In this document: piece after piece, positions 32,141 to 41,489 of the stretch
Layout: every line of letters begins with the position of its first letter
Numbering within the stretch: the stretch's first letter is position 1
Source: Prosthecobacter debontii
GTDB taxonomy: Bacteria > Verrucomicrobiota > Verrucomicrobiia > Chthoniobacterales > Chthoniobacteraceae
Direction: 5' to 3'
Assembly (NCBI GenBank): GCA_945861385.1
Contig: CAMAUI010000020.1
Location: 1 to 50,449, forward strand
DNA length: 50,449 nucleotides
Notes under the pieces: model-generated
What the model saw: the letters and a program-made list of their open reading frames with translations, nothing else
Told to the model about the DNA's origin: nothing
Database searches by the model: none
Translations under genes and position numbers: made by a program

Positions 32141-33343
32141 ATGCGGATTCGCAATCACCTGATCGCGCTCGTCATTCTCGCCGGTTTTCTGGGGCTTGGG
32201 ATTCTCTATTTCCGGCTGTGGGTGGTGCAGCGTCCGTTTGGGATCATCCTTTTTGTCAGCGACGGGCTCGTCACGCGGCACATCACCGCCGCGCGGCTTT
32301 ATTCGAGCGGCGCGGGCGGCACGCTGGTGATGGAAAGGGAGCTTCCGTACTCCGCGCTGTTGCGGAATGATTCGCTGCAATTCGCCGTCCCCGACAACGC
32401 CTCGGTCTCGAACGCCTACGCCACGGGCCGGAAAACGCGACATCGCACGCTGGCAATGGACGCGGATGGCACGCCGTTGCAGACCATCCTGGAACTCGCG
32501 CGCGCCGAAGGCCGGGCCGTGGGCATCGTGACGAACGGCCCGCTCGGCGCGGCGAGCACGGCGGCATTTTACCACCACAGCGCCACGGCCGGGGATCGGA
32601 GTGCGAACGTGGCCGCACTTGTGGCGGCGCCAAGGTTTGACGTGATCCTGGGTGGAGGCGCGGCTGATTTCCTGCCGGTGTCGAAGGGCGGAAAACGCAC
32701 CGACGGGCGCGATCTTCTCGGGACGCAGCCTTGGGAAATCGTCCAGAAAAAGTCGGAGCTGGAAAATGCCGCGGCCTACCGCGACCGGACGCTGCTCGGT
32801 GTTTTCGCAGACGAACGGCTTGCGTTCAGCCGCGACCGCAAGGCCGGGATGCCTGAGCCGGCGCTGAATGACCTCGTCCGCCGCGCGATCGAATGCCTCC
32901 AGATCAACCGCCGCGGTTACGTGCTCATCGTGGATGATACGCTCGTGTCATCCGCCTGCGAACTGAATGACGGCGAAAGCGTGCTGCGCGAAACCGTCGA
33001 GCTCGACCGGGCAATTCACACCGCGATCCAGACCGCCGGCGATCGCACGCTGATCCTTGCAGCCGGGCGTCACAGCGTCGGCGGCTTCGCGCTCAACGGC
33101 TACCCGCTCCGCAACGACAAGGGCCTTGCGATCCTCGGCCCGACGCCCGAGGGCCATCCGCCGATCACGTGGGCCACGGGTCCGCACGGCCCCGGCGTCC
33201 CGGAACCCAGTGCATACCAGACGCCATCCGCCCTCAACAACGCGGAGGACGTCATCGTTCTCGGTCGCGGCAACGGGGCCGAGAAACTTCGCGGATACAT
33301 GGACAACACCGACATTTTCAGAATCCTCCGCGAAGCGCTTTAG
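32141..33343 (+). CDS. Alkaline-phosphatase-fold protein lacking the catalytic residues
   Basis: This 400-residue protein has an N-terminal membrane anchor (residues 8-28). It keeps the phosphatase frame: FVSDG (D41, metal-ligand position), VPDNASVSNAYATGRKT, AAFYHHS, VGG and a closing DNTDIFRIL. But the catalytic Ser of the usual DSA motif is Asn (N86). By eye, against E. coli PhoA, D153 aligns with Ala, D327 with S270, H331 with E274 and D369 with R310; H370 is kept as H311. Zinc binding and the phosphoserine intermediate therefore look impossible. The frame is long and intact with normal codon use, so this is a maintained non-catalytic relative or a binding protein, not a fresh pseudogene. 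apt follows 40 bp downstream. Confidence 0.8.
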   Translation: MRIRNHLIALVILAGFLGLGILYFRLWVVQRPFGIILFVSDGLVTRHITAARLYSSGAGGTLVMERELPYSALLRNDSLQFAVPDNASVSNAYATGRKTRHRTLAMDADGTPLQTILELARAEGRAVGIVTNGPLGAASTAAFYHHSATAGDRSANVAALVAAPRFDVILGGGAADFLPVSKGGKRTDGRDLLGTQPWEIVQKKSELENAAAYRDRTLLGVFADERLAFSRDRKAGMPEPALNDLVRRAIECLQINRRGYVLIVDDTLVSSACELNDGESVLRETVELDRAIHTAIQTAGDRTLILAAGRHSVGGFALNGYPLRNDKGLAILGPTPEGHPPITWATGPHGPGVPEPSAYQTPSALNNAEDVIVLGRGNGAEKLRGYMDNTDIFRILREAL

Positions 33344-33383
33344 GCCGCTTGCCGGGCGCGCACAGGACTGCCATTAGACCCTC

Positions 33384-33902
33384 ATGTCAGACCGACTCCG
33401 CACAGCCATCCGTGACGTTCCCGATTTTCCGAAACCGGGAATCGTCTTCAAAGACATCACCCCCATCCTTGCCGATGGTGGATTGTTTCGCGAATGCATC
33501 CGCCTGCTGACCGCGCCGCTCACCGGCACGGGAGTCACAAAAATCGTCGGCATTGATGCGCGCGGATTTATTTTTGCGGCAGCGGCGGCGTACGAGATGG
33601 GTGTTGGCTTCATCCCCATTCGGAAAAAGGGAAAACTTCCATGGTCCACGGAGTCCGCCGCGTACAAACTCGAGTACGGGGAGGCTACCGTGGAGATCCA
33701 CACGGATGCCATCGCGCCGGGCGAAAAGGTCGCGCTGATTGACGACGTGCTGGCCACCGGCGGGACAGCCGGGGCCGCCGTGCAACTGATCCGCAAGTGC
33801 GGGGGAGAAATCGTGCTGGCAGAATTCGTGATCGAGCTCGGGTTCCTTGGCGGGCGTGAAAAGCTGGCCGGAACGCGCACGGCGAGCCTGTTAATTTACT
33901 AG
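33384..33902 (+). CDS. apt: Adenine phosphoribosyltransferase
   Basis: This 172-residue cytoplasmic enzyme makes AMP from adenine and PRPP in purine salvage. Motifs are the N-terminal FPKPGIVFKDITPIL, DARGFIF (base and pyrophosphate contacts), RKKGKLPW in the flexible loop, and the PRPP site ALIDDVLATGGTA. Length and all motifs are those of a normal Apt. It stands between unrelated genes, with 40 bp upstream to the phosphatase-like gene. Confidence 0.95.
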   Translation: MSDRLRTAIRDVPDFPKPGIVFKDITPILADGGLFRECIRLLTAPLTGTGVTKIVGIDARGFIFAAAAAYEMGVGFIPIRKKGKLPWSTESAAYKLEYGEATVEIHTDAIAPGEKVALIDDVLATGGTAGAAVQLIRKCGGEIVLAEFVIELGFLGGREKLAGTRTASLLIY

Positions 33903-33955
33903 ACGGAATATAAATCCCATAATTTGGCACGCCGGCGGCTTTTCTCGTCGCCGCA

Positions 33956-35227
33956 ATGCCTAACCGTCAGTCCACATCAGGCCTTCACCGCCACGCGCCT
34001 AGCCCAAGGCTTCGGGCAAACCTCGGATGCCTCTTCCTTCTCCACCCGGCGCTCGCACAGTCCGCCCCCCCACTGTCGCTCGATGACACGCTGGTCAGCC
34101 TCATCATTGTTCTTTGCCTGGTCGGGGGCCTGGGCATCGGAATCCTTTACCGTTCGATGTGCCGGCGAGAGGAAGCCCTCACGCACCGGATGAGCGCGGC
34201 CGAAGCGGAATTGCAGACGCTCCTTACGATGACCGACGATGCCATCCTCCTCCTTGATGAAAAGGCGGTCGTCCGGAATGCGAATCCCGCAGCCGAGGAA
34301 ATATTCGGGTGCCTCACCAATGAGATCACCGGCACCAGCCTCGCAGAACTCCTCCCGCAGCCAACGCCACTCACGGAACTCACGAAGAACGGGCCCGCCC
34401 AATTCCAAACGACAGCAAACCGAAAAGGCGGGACGACAACCCAAGTCGAAGTCTTTCTCTCGCAGGTTCACCTTGCCGGGCCGATCAGCTACCTCGCACT
34501 GATCCAGGAAAACCACGATGCCATACTTGGCCGCACCGAGGAGAAACCCAGATCTCTCGGCGAACCCGTGAACCAATTCTGCCACGACTTGAACAACCAA
34601 CTCACCGGGATCATCGGCAACCTCTCCCTGATCCTCATGACCAGCTCACCGGAACCTATCACACGCGAGCGCATCCTCGGGGCAAAAAAAACAGCCCATC
34701 AGGCGCAGGAACTCAGTCGGCAGATGCAGTTGCTCGCACAGAGCGAGGCCGGCTTTGATGAAACTGCAAATGCCGCCGGTCCAATCATACCGCTCCCAAT
34801 TCCCGCCCCAACCCCTGCTGAAGAGCAACCCAGGCGCGTGCTGGTTCTTGATGACGAGGAGGCGATTTGCACGCTCGTCTCGACAGTGCTGGATTCCATG
34901 GGATTCAAGGTGACAGAGGCGACTGACGTCCTGGCGGCAATCCGCGCATGCGAAGAGGCGATCAAGACAGGCAGGCCATTTGATCTGGTAATCTCCGACC
35001 TGAGCCTCGACGGCGAGATGAGCGGCAGCGACGCCGTGGCCAGGCTCAAGACGATTGATCCGAACCTCAAGGCGATCGTTTCCAGCGGCTACGACAACGA
35101 TCCGATCATGAGCCACTACCGGGAGCACGGCTTCTGTGCAGCCATCTCGAAGCCGTATGAAATTTCCCGGCTCAGCAAAGTCGTGTGCGAAGCAATCGGC
35201 AGCGACGAGCAAAGAAAAACCGCCTGA
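33956..35227 (+). CDS. PAS/HisKA/receiver signalling protein without an ATPase domain
   Basis: This 423-residue protein has a leader and a membrane helix (about 44-65). A PAS domain follows at about 85-190 (TDDAILLLDEKAVVRNANPA), then a dimerisation/phosphoacceptor helix with H210 in FCHDLNNQLTGIIGNLSLIL. After a Pro-rich linker (275-293) comes a complete receiver domain (295-415: D299/D300, phosphoacceptor D348, K399). The HATPase domain that should follow the HisKA helix is absent, so the protein cannot autophosphorylate alone. It may receive phosphate from another kinase or act as a phosphotransfer hub. The AT-rich leader (33903-33955, TATAAAT near 33909) may hold its promoter. Confidence 0.8.
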   Translation: MPNRQSTSGLHRHAPSPRLRANLGCLFLLHPALAQSAPPLSLDDTLVSLIIVLCLVGGLGIGILYRSMCRREEALTHRMSAAEAELQTLLTMTDDAILLLDEKAVVRNANPAAEEIFGCLTNEITGTSLAELLPQPTPLTELTKNGPAQFQTTANRKGGTTTQVEVFLSQVHLAGPISYLALIQENHDAILGRTEEKPRSLGEPVNQFCHDLNNQLTGIIGNLSLILMTSSPEPITRERILGAKKTAHQAQELSRQMQLLAQSEAGFDETANAAGPIIPLPIPAPTPAEEQPRRVLVLDDEEAICTLVSTVLDSMGFKVTEATDVLAAIRACEEAIKTGRPFDLVISDLSLDGEMSGSDAVARLKTIDPNLKAIVSSGYDNDPIMSHYREHGFCAAISKPYEISRLSKVVCEAIGSDEQRKTA

Positions 35228-35233
35228 CTTTTC

Positions 35234-35326
35234 ACCTCCGGGGCCGGAGGTCGGAGGTCGGGGCCATTACCAGCGACTGCCTTGGGCTGACGGTCGCACA
35301 GTGGCTCCACCTTCGACCTCCGGCCC
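35234..35326 (+). repeat. Hairpin and inverted repeat between convergent genes
   Basis: ACCTCCG-GGGC-CGGAGGT forms a perfect 7-bp hairpin at 35234-35251. GGGCCGGAGGTCG (35241-35253) is the exact reverse complement of 35314-35326. The site lies between the stops of the receiver protein gene and the ligase-like gene, so it could end transcription from both sides, though there is no clear U-run after the first hairpin. It may also be a small mobile palindrome. Confidence 0.45.
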
Positions 35327-35340
35327 TGTCTTTTTGCGCG

Positions 35341-37722
35341 TTATTTGTCCCGCAACGCCATCGCCACCGCCTCGGCGATGCGCCCGTCGGCGGCCAGCAC
35401 ATGCGCGGCCTTCTGCACAAACCACAGCGGAGGATTCTCCCGGCTCGAAACTTCGAGCACCACCTCACGCATCAAAGCCAGCTCCCCCGCCCTTTCGTAA
35501 AATTCTGCGAGCGTCCGGGCATGCGCCGGATTGTCCTTCGAAATCTTCCAGTTTGCCTCGACCTGCTCGCGGGTCACTCCGCGCGGCAATCCCGGATAAC
35601 CCGGCGCGGCCTGCACCCCGGCATAAAGCTCCCATGCGCGTTGATCGGCGCCGAGCTTGTGAAACACAGCCACCCACACGCGGAAATCCCTCCGCCGCCG
35701 GTCCGCGTGCCGGCGAATCCACTCCTCCATCTGCTTCCCATCCACCCAACCCTGCGCCAGCGAATTGAAATCCGCGATCTCCACCTCCGACACCCCGCCT
35801 CCGGAGCGCTTCTCCCACCACAAATCGAAATACTCACGCGCGGCCTCACGCGGCTGCCGCAGTTCCTCGATCAACGCCCGCACATACGCGAGCGCAAGCT
35901 CAGGACGTGCGCGGATGAAACGGTCCCACTCCGATAGCGCCACCGGCAGGTGCGACGTCTCGATCAATCCCGCCCTCACCATTTCCTCCCGCTGCCGTCC
36001 CGCCCGCTCCACTGCCATCTGCCAGTAATGAATCCCGAGCCTCGGCGAGACGCCCATCGTCGCACGCGCCTGCGTCACGAGATAATTCCACGCCGCAGGC
36101 GCCAGACGCTGGACCGCTTCGAAATGACGCTGCCATTCGCCATCGTCCACCCTCCCCTCCGATAATCGCGCGATCCCCGCGACCTGGTGCATCTCCACAT
36201 TCAGCGGAAAATGCCTCAGCACCGCCTCGCATTCACCCGATGCCGGCAGCGGCCCGCTGCGCCTGCCCGCATCGCGATCGCGCAAAATTCCCGCCGTCAC
36301 CGGCGACCACGGAGGCGGCGTGCCCAGAAATGGGAGCACCCAGAACGCCGCCACCGCCGCCGGCACCAGCGCGATCGCGCGGCCCGGCAAGCCTCCCGCA
36401 TGCTCCTCCGCGGGGCACACAAGAGCCAGCGCCGCCAGCGCGAACCCCGCCGTTCCCCAGCGATGTCCCGGCACATCAATCACACAGTGAACCAGCCACG
36501 CAGCGACCGCAGCAACCCCGCCTGCGAAAAGGTAAAAACTGCTGCGCCCCGCAAACCCCGTCCGCAAAGCCGGCCAGAAAGCGACGCCCAGAAACGCCAT
36601 CCCGAACGCGAGCGGCACCATGCCCAGCTCATTGAGCCAGAGCAGCCAACTGCTCTCCGGGTGCAGCACCGACTGCCCGTCCAGTTCCAGCCGTTGGTAA
36701 AGCGGAAACACCTGGGTGAAGGTCTCCACGCCATGCCCCAGCACCGGGGCATCCATCCACATCGCGGCCGCATTTTTCCAAATCCCAATCCGCATGTTGT
36801 TCGATACCGCGCCGGCCTCTTGCGAAGTGAACCGTTCGATCACCGATGCCCCAAACGCCGCCACCAGGGCCGACATCACCGCCAGCCCGGCCACCACACG
36901 GAAAAGCGTCCGCCTGTCACGACGCCTCGCAAGCACCATCCCCGCGAACAGCGCAACACCCGCTGCCAGCGCCACAAGCCCGCCGCGGGACTTTCCATCC
37001 AGCAATGCCCCGACCATCACCAGCACCGAGCAAATCGAGACGACGATCAGCTTTTTCCTCCGCCTCGCAAAGCTCCAGCACACACACCCCAGCCCCGTCA
37101 GAATCGCCATCGCGAGAAAGCACGCCGTGTGATTGCGATTCGGGAAAGGCCCCCAGCCCACCCAGCCAGGCGTCTCGCGAATCCCGAAAATCATCGTCGG
37201 ATGCGCGGCCGACGCCTTCCCGAGAAAACACACCGCCGCCATCAGCGCTCCCGCGGAAAACAGAATCCACATCATCACCATCCGCTGCTCCCGATCCGCC
37301 GCCATCCGACGCACCCACTGGAACCACACCGCGGCCATCAGCAGCACCAGCAGACCATCCAGCGCACGTACAGGCTCAGGGTGGTGAGTCCACGGCAGAC
37401 GCAGCCCCAGCTCACCCTCCGCGACAGATCGCCATTCGCTGCCGCCGAAAATCACAGCCGGCAAAAATTCCTTGGCGAGAAGCAGCACCACGACGGCAAC
37501 CGCCACCCGCCGGAATGCTCCTCCCGGCAGAAGCGCCGCCGGACGGAGAAACACGCCCAACGTCAGCAGCCCCACCAGCCCAAGCTGCACCCAGCGATCC
37601 ACCGCACCGAAGAGCACCGCCCCGCCAGCCACGATCACCGCGAAGATCGCCAGGGGAATCCGTTCGATCCATCTGCTCCCCGTGGCGGAATGCGAAGCAC
37701 GGCGTGTTCGTCTCATCCGCAT
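35341..37722 (-). CDS. O-antigen ligase-like (Wzy_C) membrane protein with TPR-like C terminus
   Basis: This 793-residue protein has about 12 membrane helices in the first 480 residues and a large loop between late helices with GHGVETFTQVFPLYQ and HPESSWLLWLNELG. That is the Wzy_C/WaaL pattern (H-x-S/E-x-x-x-x-x-x-x-E). Its soluble helical repeat region covers about 500-793. Such proteins polymerise or ligate lipid-linked sugar chains, or attach glycans to proteins. Two starts (37722 and 37716, MRMRRTR) are possible. It ends the minus-strand group with the WecA-like gene 3 bp upstream, so both probably serve one exopolysaccharide or O-antigen pathway. Confidence 0.8.
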   Translation of the reverse strand: MRMRRTRRASHSATGSRWIERIPLAIFAVIVAGGAVLFGAVDRWVQLGLVGLLTLGVFLRPAALLPGGAFRRVAVAVVVLLLAKEFLPAVIFGGSEWRSVAEGELGLRLPWTHHPEPVRALDGLLVLLMAAVWFQWVRRMAADREQRMVMMWILFSAGALMAAVCFLGKASAAHPTMIFGIRETPGWVGWGPFPNRNHTACFLAMAILTGLGCVCWSFARRRKKLIVVSICSVLVMVGALLDGKSRGGLVALAAGVALFAGMVLARRRDRRTLFRVVAGLAVMSALVAAFGASVIERFTSQEAGAVSNNMRIGIWKNAAAMWMDAPVLGHGVETFTQVFPLYQRLELDGQSVLHPESSWLLWLNELGMVPLAFGMAFLGVAFWPALRTGFAGRSSFYLFAGGVAAVAAWLVHCVIDVPGHRWGTAGFALAALALVCPAEEHAGGLPGRAIALVPAAVAAFWVLPFLGTPPPWSPVTAGILRDRDAGRRSGPLPASGECEAVLRHFPLNVEMHQVAGIARLSEGRVDDGEWQRHFEAVQRLAPAAWNYLVTQARATMGVSPRLGIHYWQMAVERAGRQREEMVRAGLIETSHLPVALSEWDRFIRARPELALAYVRALIEELRQPREAAREYFDLWWEKRSGGGVSEVEIADFNSLAQGWVDGKQMEEWIRRHADRRRRDFRVWVAVFHKLGADQRAWELYAGVQAAPGYPGLPRGVTREQVEANWKISKDNPAHARTLAEFYERAGELALMREVVLEVSSRENPPLWFVQKAAHVLAADGRIAEAVAMALRDK

Positions 37723-37725
37723 GCG

Positions 37726-39093
37726 TCAGCGATCCCCCCATTTCTCAAGCGCCTTCTTGTAAACCGGCCGGAAGCACTCCGCCAGCCGCTGCCACTCGTT
37801 CCGCGAAGCCTCGTCGCATGGCGCATGAAGCGTCCACGGCTTGGTCCCGTTGTGCCGCATCTCCACTCTCACGGTCTTCGCCGCCTCGTCCGCCTCACAA
37901 AAACCCACGCGCCGCAGCGTCTCGTCAAAAATCCCCCAAAACTCCGGCCCATCCTCGCACCGCTCGACTTCAAGCAACAGAACCCGCGATTGGAGCAGGG
38001 CGTAGCGCACCACCTCCCGCCGGCTCAGCACATGCCGCACGGTGCGATGCGCATCCTCCCATGTACGCACGCGGTGAAAGTGACGCACCGCCGCAAACGC
38101 GAGCAGGAACAATACGCCAGCCCCAATCGCGATCGGCATGGTCCGCTGCTCCCCCTGGCTCCAAAAAATCGCCAGCCCGCTCAACGACAGCACCACGCAA
38201 ACGCCATAGAGCCCAAGCAGGATCCGCCGCTTGGAAAATCCAAACTCCAGCAGCCGGTGGTGGAAATGCTCCCCGTCCGCATGGAAAATCGGAAAACCCC
38301 GGAACGCCCGCCGGATCAGCGCGAAAGTCGTATCCAGGATTGGCAGCCCCAGCCCGACCACGGTCACCAGCAGCACCGCCGCGATCGAGCCCTTGTGCGA
38401 ACTCGACATCGAAAGCGCCGCGATCACAAAGCCGATCAATTACGCACCACCGTCCCCGAGATAAATTCGCGCCGGGGGAAAATTGAAAACGAGAAAACCA
38501 AGCAACGCCCCCGCCATGACAAACGCAAACCACGTCACCGCGAAGTGGCCCGTGAAGAGCCCCACGATCCCAAGCGTCAGCGCCATGATCATTCCAAGGC
38601 CACCCGCGAGGCCATCAAACCCGTCTATCAAGTTCACAACATTCGGAATCGCGATCAGCCAGAACACCGTCACCGGCCCGCTCCATCCGCCGAGTTCGAT
38701 CAGCCCCACGCCCGGCAGGGACAAAGTCTCGATGCGCAGGCCGAGCCAGTCCACCAGGGCCGCTATCGCCACCTGCCCGATCAGCTTCACTTTTGCCCCA
38801 AGCGGCTTCACATCGTCGCACAACCCCAGCCCGTACATCAGCGCAGCGCCGATCAGGATCGGGAACCACTCCGCCGTCCGCGCCGGTTCCCTCAGCAGAA
38901 TCACGATCAAGCCAAGTGACAGCGCCAGCATCAGCGGCATCCCGCCAAGGCGCGGGATCGGCGTTGCCTGCCGCTTGCGCGATTCATCCGGGATATCCAT
39001 CCCGACGCCCGAGTGCGCGAGGCGGATCACCCACGGCGTGGTCAACACCGCGATCACGAAACCAAACACGAAAAACAGAAGCGCAGTCGTCAT
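37726..39093 (-). pseudogene. WecA/TagO-type polyprenyl-phosphate sugar-1-phosphate transferase split by an in-frame stop
   Basis: The first half (39093-38440, 217 residues) has the catalytic motifs CDDVKPLGAKVKLIGQ and NLIDGFDGLAGG and ends YLGDGGA followed by TAA at 38442-38440. The same frame goes on as LIGFVIAALSMSSS and holds the essential HADGEHFHHRLLEFG motif, later helices and an extra 120-residue soluble tail. The family motif is YLGD(A/G/S)G(A/S)-x-(L/F)IGF, so the stop replaces one residue, most simply Tyr (TAY to TAA). Without readthrough the protein would lack HxHHR and four or five helices. A TTG directly after the stop might restart translation. The normal product starts polysaccharide synthesis on undecaprenyl phosphate. 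A sequencing error cannot be excluded. Confidence 0.8.
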
Positions 39094-39330
39094 GGCCTCC
39101 CGGTCAATTCCACTGCAGCGGCATCAGCGGGAAGACCACCCACAGATCGGGCGGTCCATGCGCATTGCTGTATGGCTTTGATATCGCTGACACCACTCAT
39201 GGGATGCGGACGGTAGCAACACTATCGCAAAAAGGGAGTGCTTTCCTGCCCGGCGCGACGCCCCGTCGGCGCTGCCTCCCACCTTTTTCCTTTTTTCACG
39301 GCCCGGTTCCTGTTTCCTCCCCCGCTCCAC

Positions 39331-40332
<1,002 letters not shown>

Positions 40333-40336
40333 GCGT

Positions 40337-41275
40337 TCATAACGCAAGCAGCCAGCAGGCGGCGGGGAGCACGACCGCCAGCGTTCCCGCGACCGTGCGC
40401 TGCCAGCCCGGCGCATCGTTTTTCAGCCCGGCACCCGCAAAGACCGCCCCAAGCACCATTCCCGCGACCAGCCCGAAAAGGTGCGCGCCGAGGTCAACGT
40501 TCCCCACCTCGCTGGCCGGGGAGCCGTCATCATTCATGCCGCCACCCCCGAACAGCGAGAGAAACGCCAGCCCCGCCCCGATGGGAACGAACAGCGCCCA
40601 GCCCGTGCGTGCGTTTTTGTGCGAGAGCCGCGCCGCGACTTCCGCGCCGGCGAGCAAGCCCAGCCCCGCGAACAGCGCCGTGGAAGATCCGATGCTCCGG
40701 TGAAGTTTCCCAACATGCAGAAACGCATTCAGCACATTCCCCGCGGCGCCGCCGAGCATCGTCGCAAACAGCCCGATGCCCGTGCCGAAGCGCCAAAAAA
40801 CAAAGGCGAAGACAAACACCGCCAGCGATAAATTCGAGACGAGGTGCTCGATGTCACCGTGAAGCGTCAGCGCCGTGACGACACGCCACCACTCACCGGC
40901 GCGGATCATCGAATTGTCAGCGACGCCGCGCTCGATCACCTGTGGGGGAAGCATTCGCTGCAGGCAGTAAAGCAGCGCCAGCGCGAGAAGGCTCATGAGC
41001 ACCGCAAACTTCGGAACCCGAAGCGGCTCCAATGGCGCGGCGACAGGCTTTGAAAGTTCGTCCCGTTCGAATGCAGCAACGGCCGCCATGGCCGGCAGAC
41101 GATCCTTTTCCTCGACAAACAACACATAATCCCGGCCCTGCCGGACAACCCAATGCGGAAGCTCCATTGCCGCCACGACGAGCCCCCGTTCACGCGCGTC
41201 GTTCAGCCGCGCGTAACGTCCGATCTCGGCGACCGGCACATCCGGCGGCTCATCATGGAAGACTGGCTCTGACAC
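40337..41275 (-). CDS. Rhomboid-family intramembrane serine protease
   Basis: This protein of about 312 residues has a soluble N-terminal domain (about 1-80, EIGRYARLNDARERGLVVAA) and a six-helix rhomboid core: HGDIEHLVSNL (conserved His/Asn of helix 2), the serine helix IGSSTALFAGLGLLAG, and NVDLGAHLFGLVAG with the catalytic His. The usual serine motif is GASG or GxSx; here it is GSST, with Ser at the catalytic place. The start is uncertain: GTG at 41275 (SEPVFHDEPP) gives a compact protein, while the frame extends upstream to 41371 close to the tRNA. It converges on gmd with a 4-bp gap. Confidence 0.8.
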   Translation of the reverse strand: MSEPVFHDEPPDVPVAEIGRYARLNDARERGLVVAAMELPHWVVRQGRDYVLFVEEKDRLPAMAAVAAFERDELSKPVAAPLEPLRVPKFAVLMSLLALALLYCLQRMLPPQVIERGVADNSMIRAGEWWRVVTALTLHGDIEHLVSNLSLAVFVFAFVFWRFGTGIGLFATMLGGAAGNVLNAFLHVGKLHRSIGSSTALFAGLGLLAGAEVAARLSHKNARTGWALFVPIGAGLAFLSLFGGGGMNDDGSPASEVGNVDLGAHLFGLVAGMVLGAVFAGAGLKNDAPGWQRTVAGTLAVVLPAACWLLAL

Positions 41276-41396
41276 TTGCGCGGCTTTGTGGACGAACTGC
41301 GTCCCGCTGCCAATCCCATGCAGCGCAGGAATTCTGGCACGCCCGCCAGTTTCGATTTGCCCCCGTGGCACCGGCCGCTACCTTCCGCGCGCTCAC

Positions 41397-41466
41397 TGGC
41401 CGATGGTGTAACGGCAGCACAGGTGACTTTGACTCACCTAGTCCAGGTTCGAATCCTGGTCGGCCA
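41397..41466 (+). tRNA. tRNA-Gln (anticodon TTG)
   Basis: A complete 70-base cloverleaf is present: acceptor TGGCCGA paired with TCGGCCA, D-stem GTGT/GCAC, anticodon stem GGTGA/TCACC with loop CTTTGAC (anticodon TTG, reading CAA), and T-arm CCAGG-TTCGAAT-CCTGG. CCA is part of the encoded end. Divergent neighbours (rhomboid and a sugar-isomerase-like gene) do not overlap it. Confidence 0.95.
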
Positions 41467-41489
41467 ATTCCCAGTGCATGCGGCGGAGG

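Noticed and set aside
36187..38919. A 910-codon open frame on the plus strand with very high His/Arg/Pro content
   Set aside because: It is the antisense of the ligase-like and WecA-like genes, which carry clear family motifs. Long antisense frames are expected in GC-rich genes.
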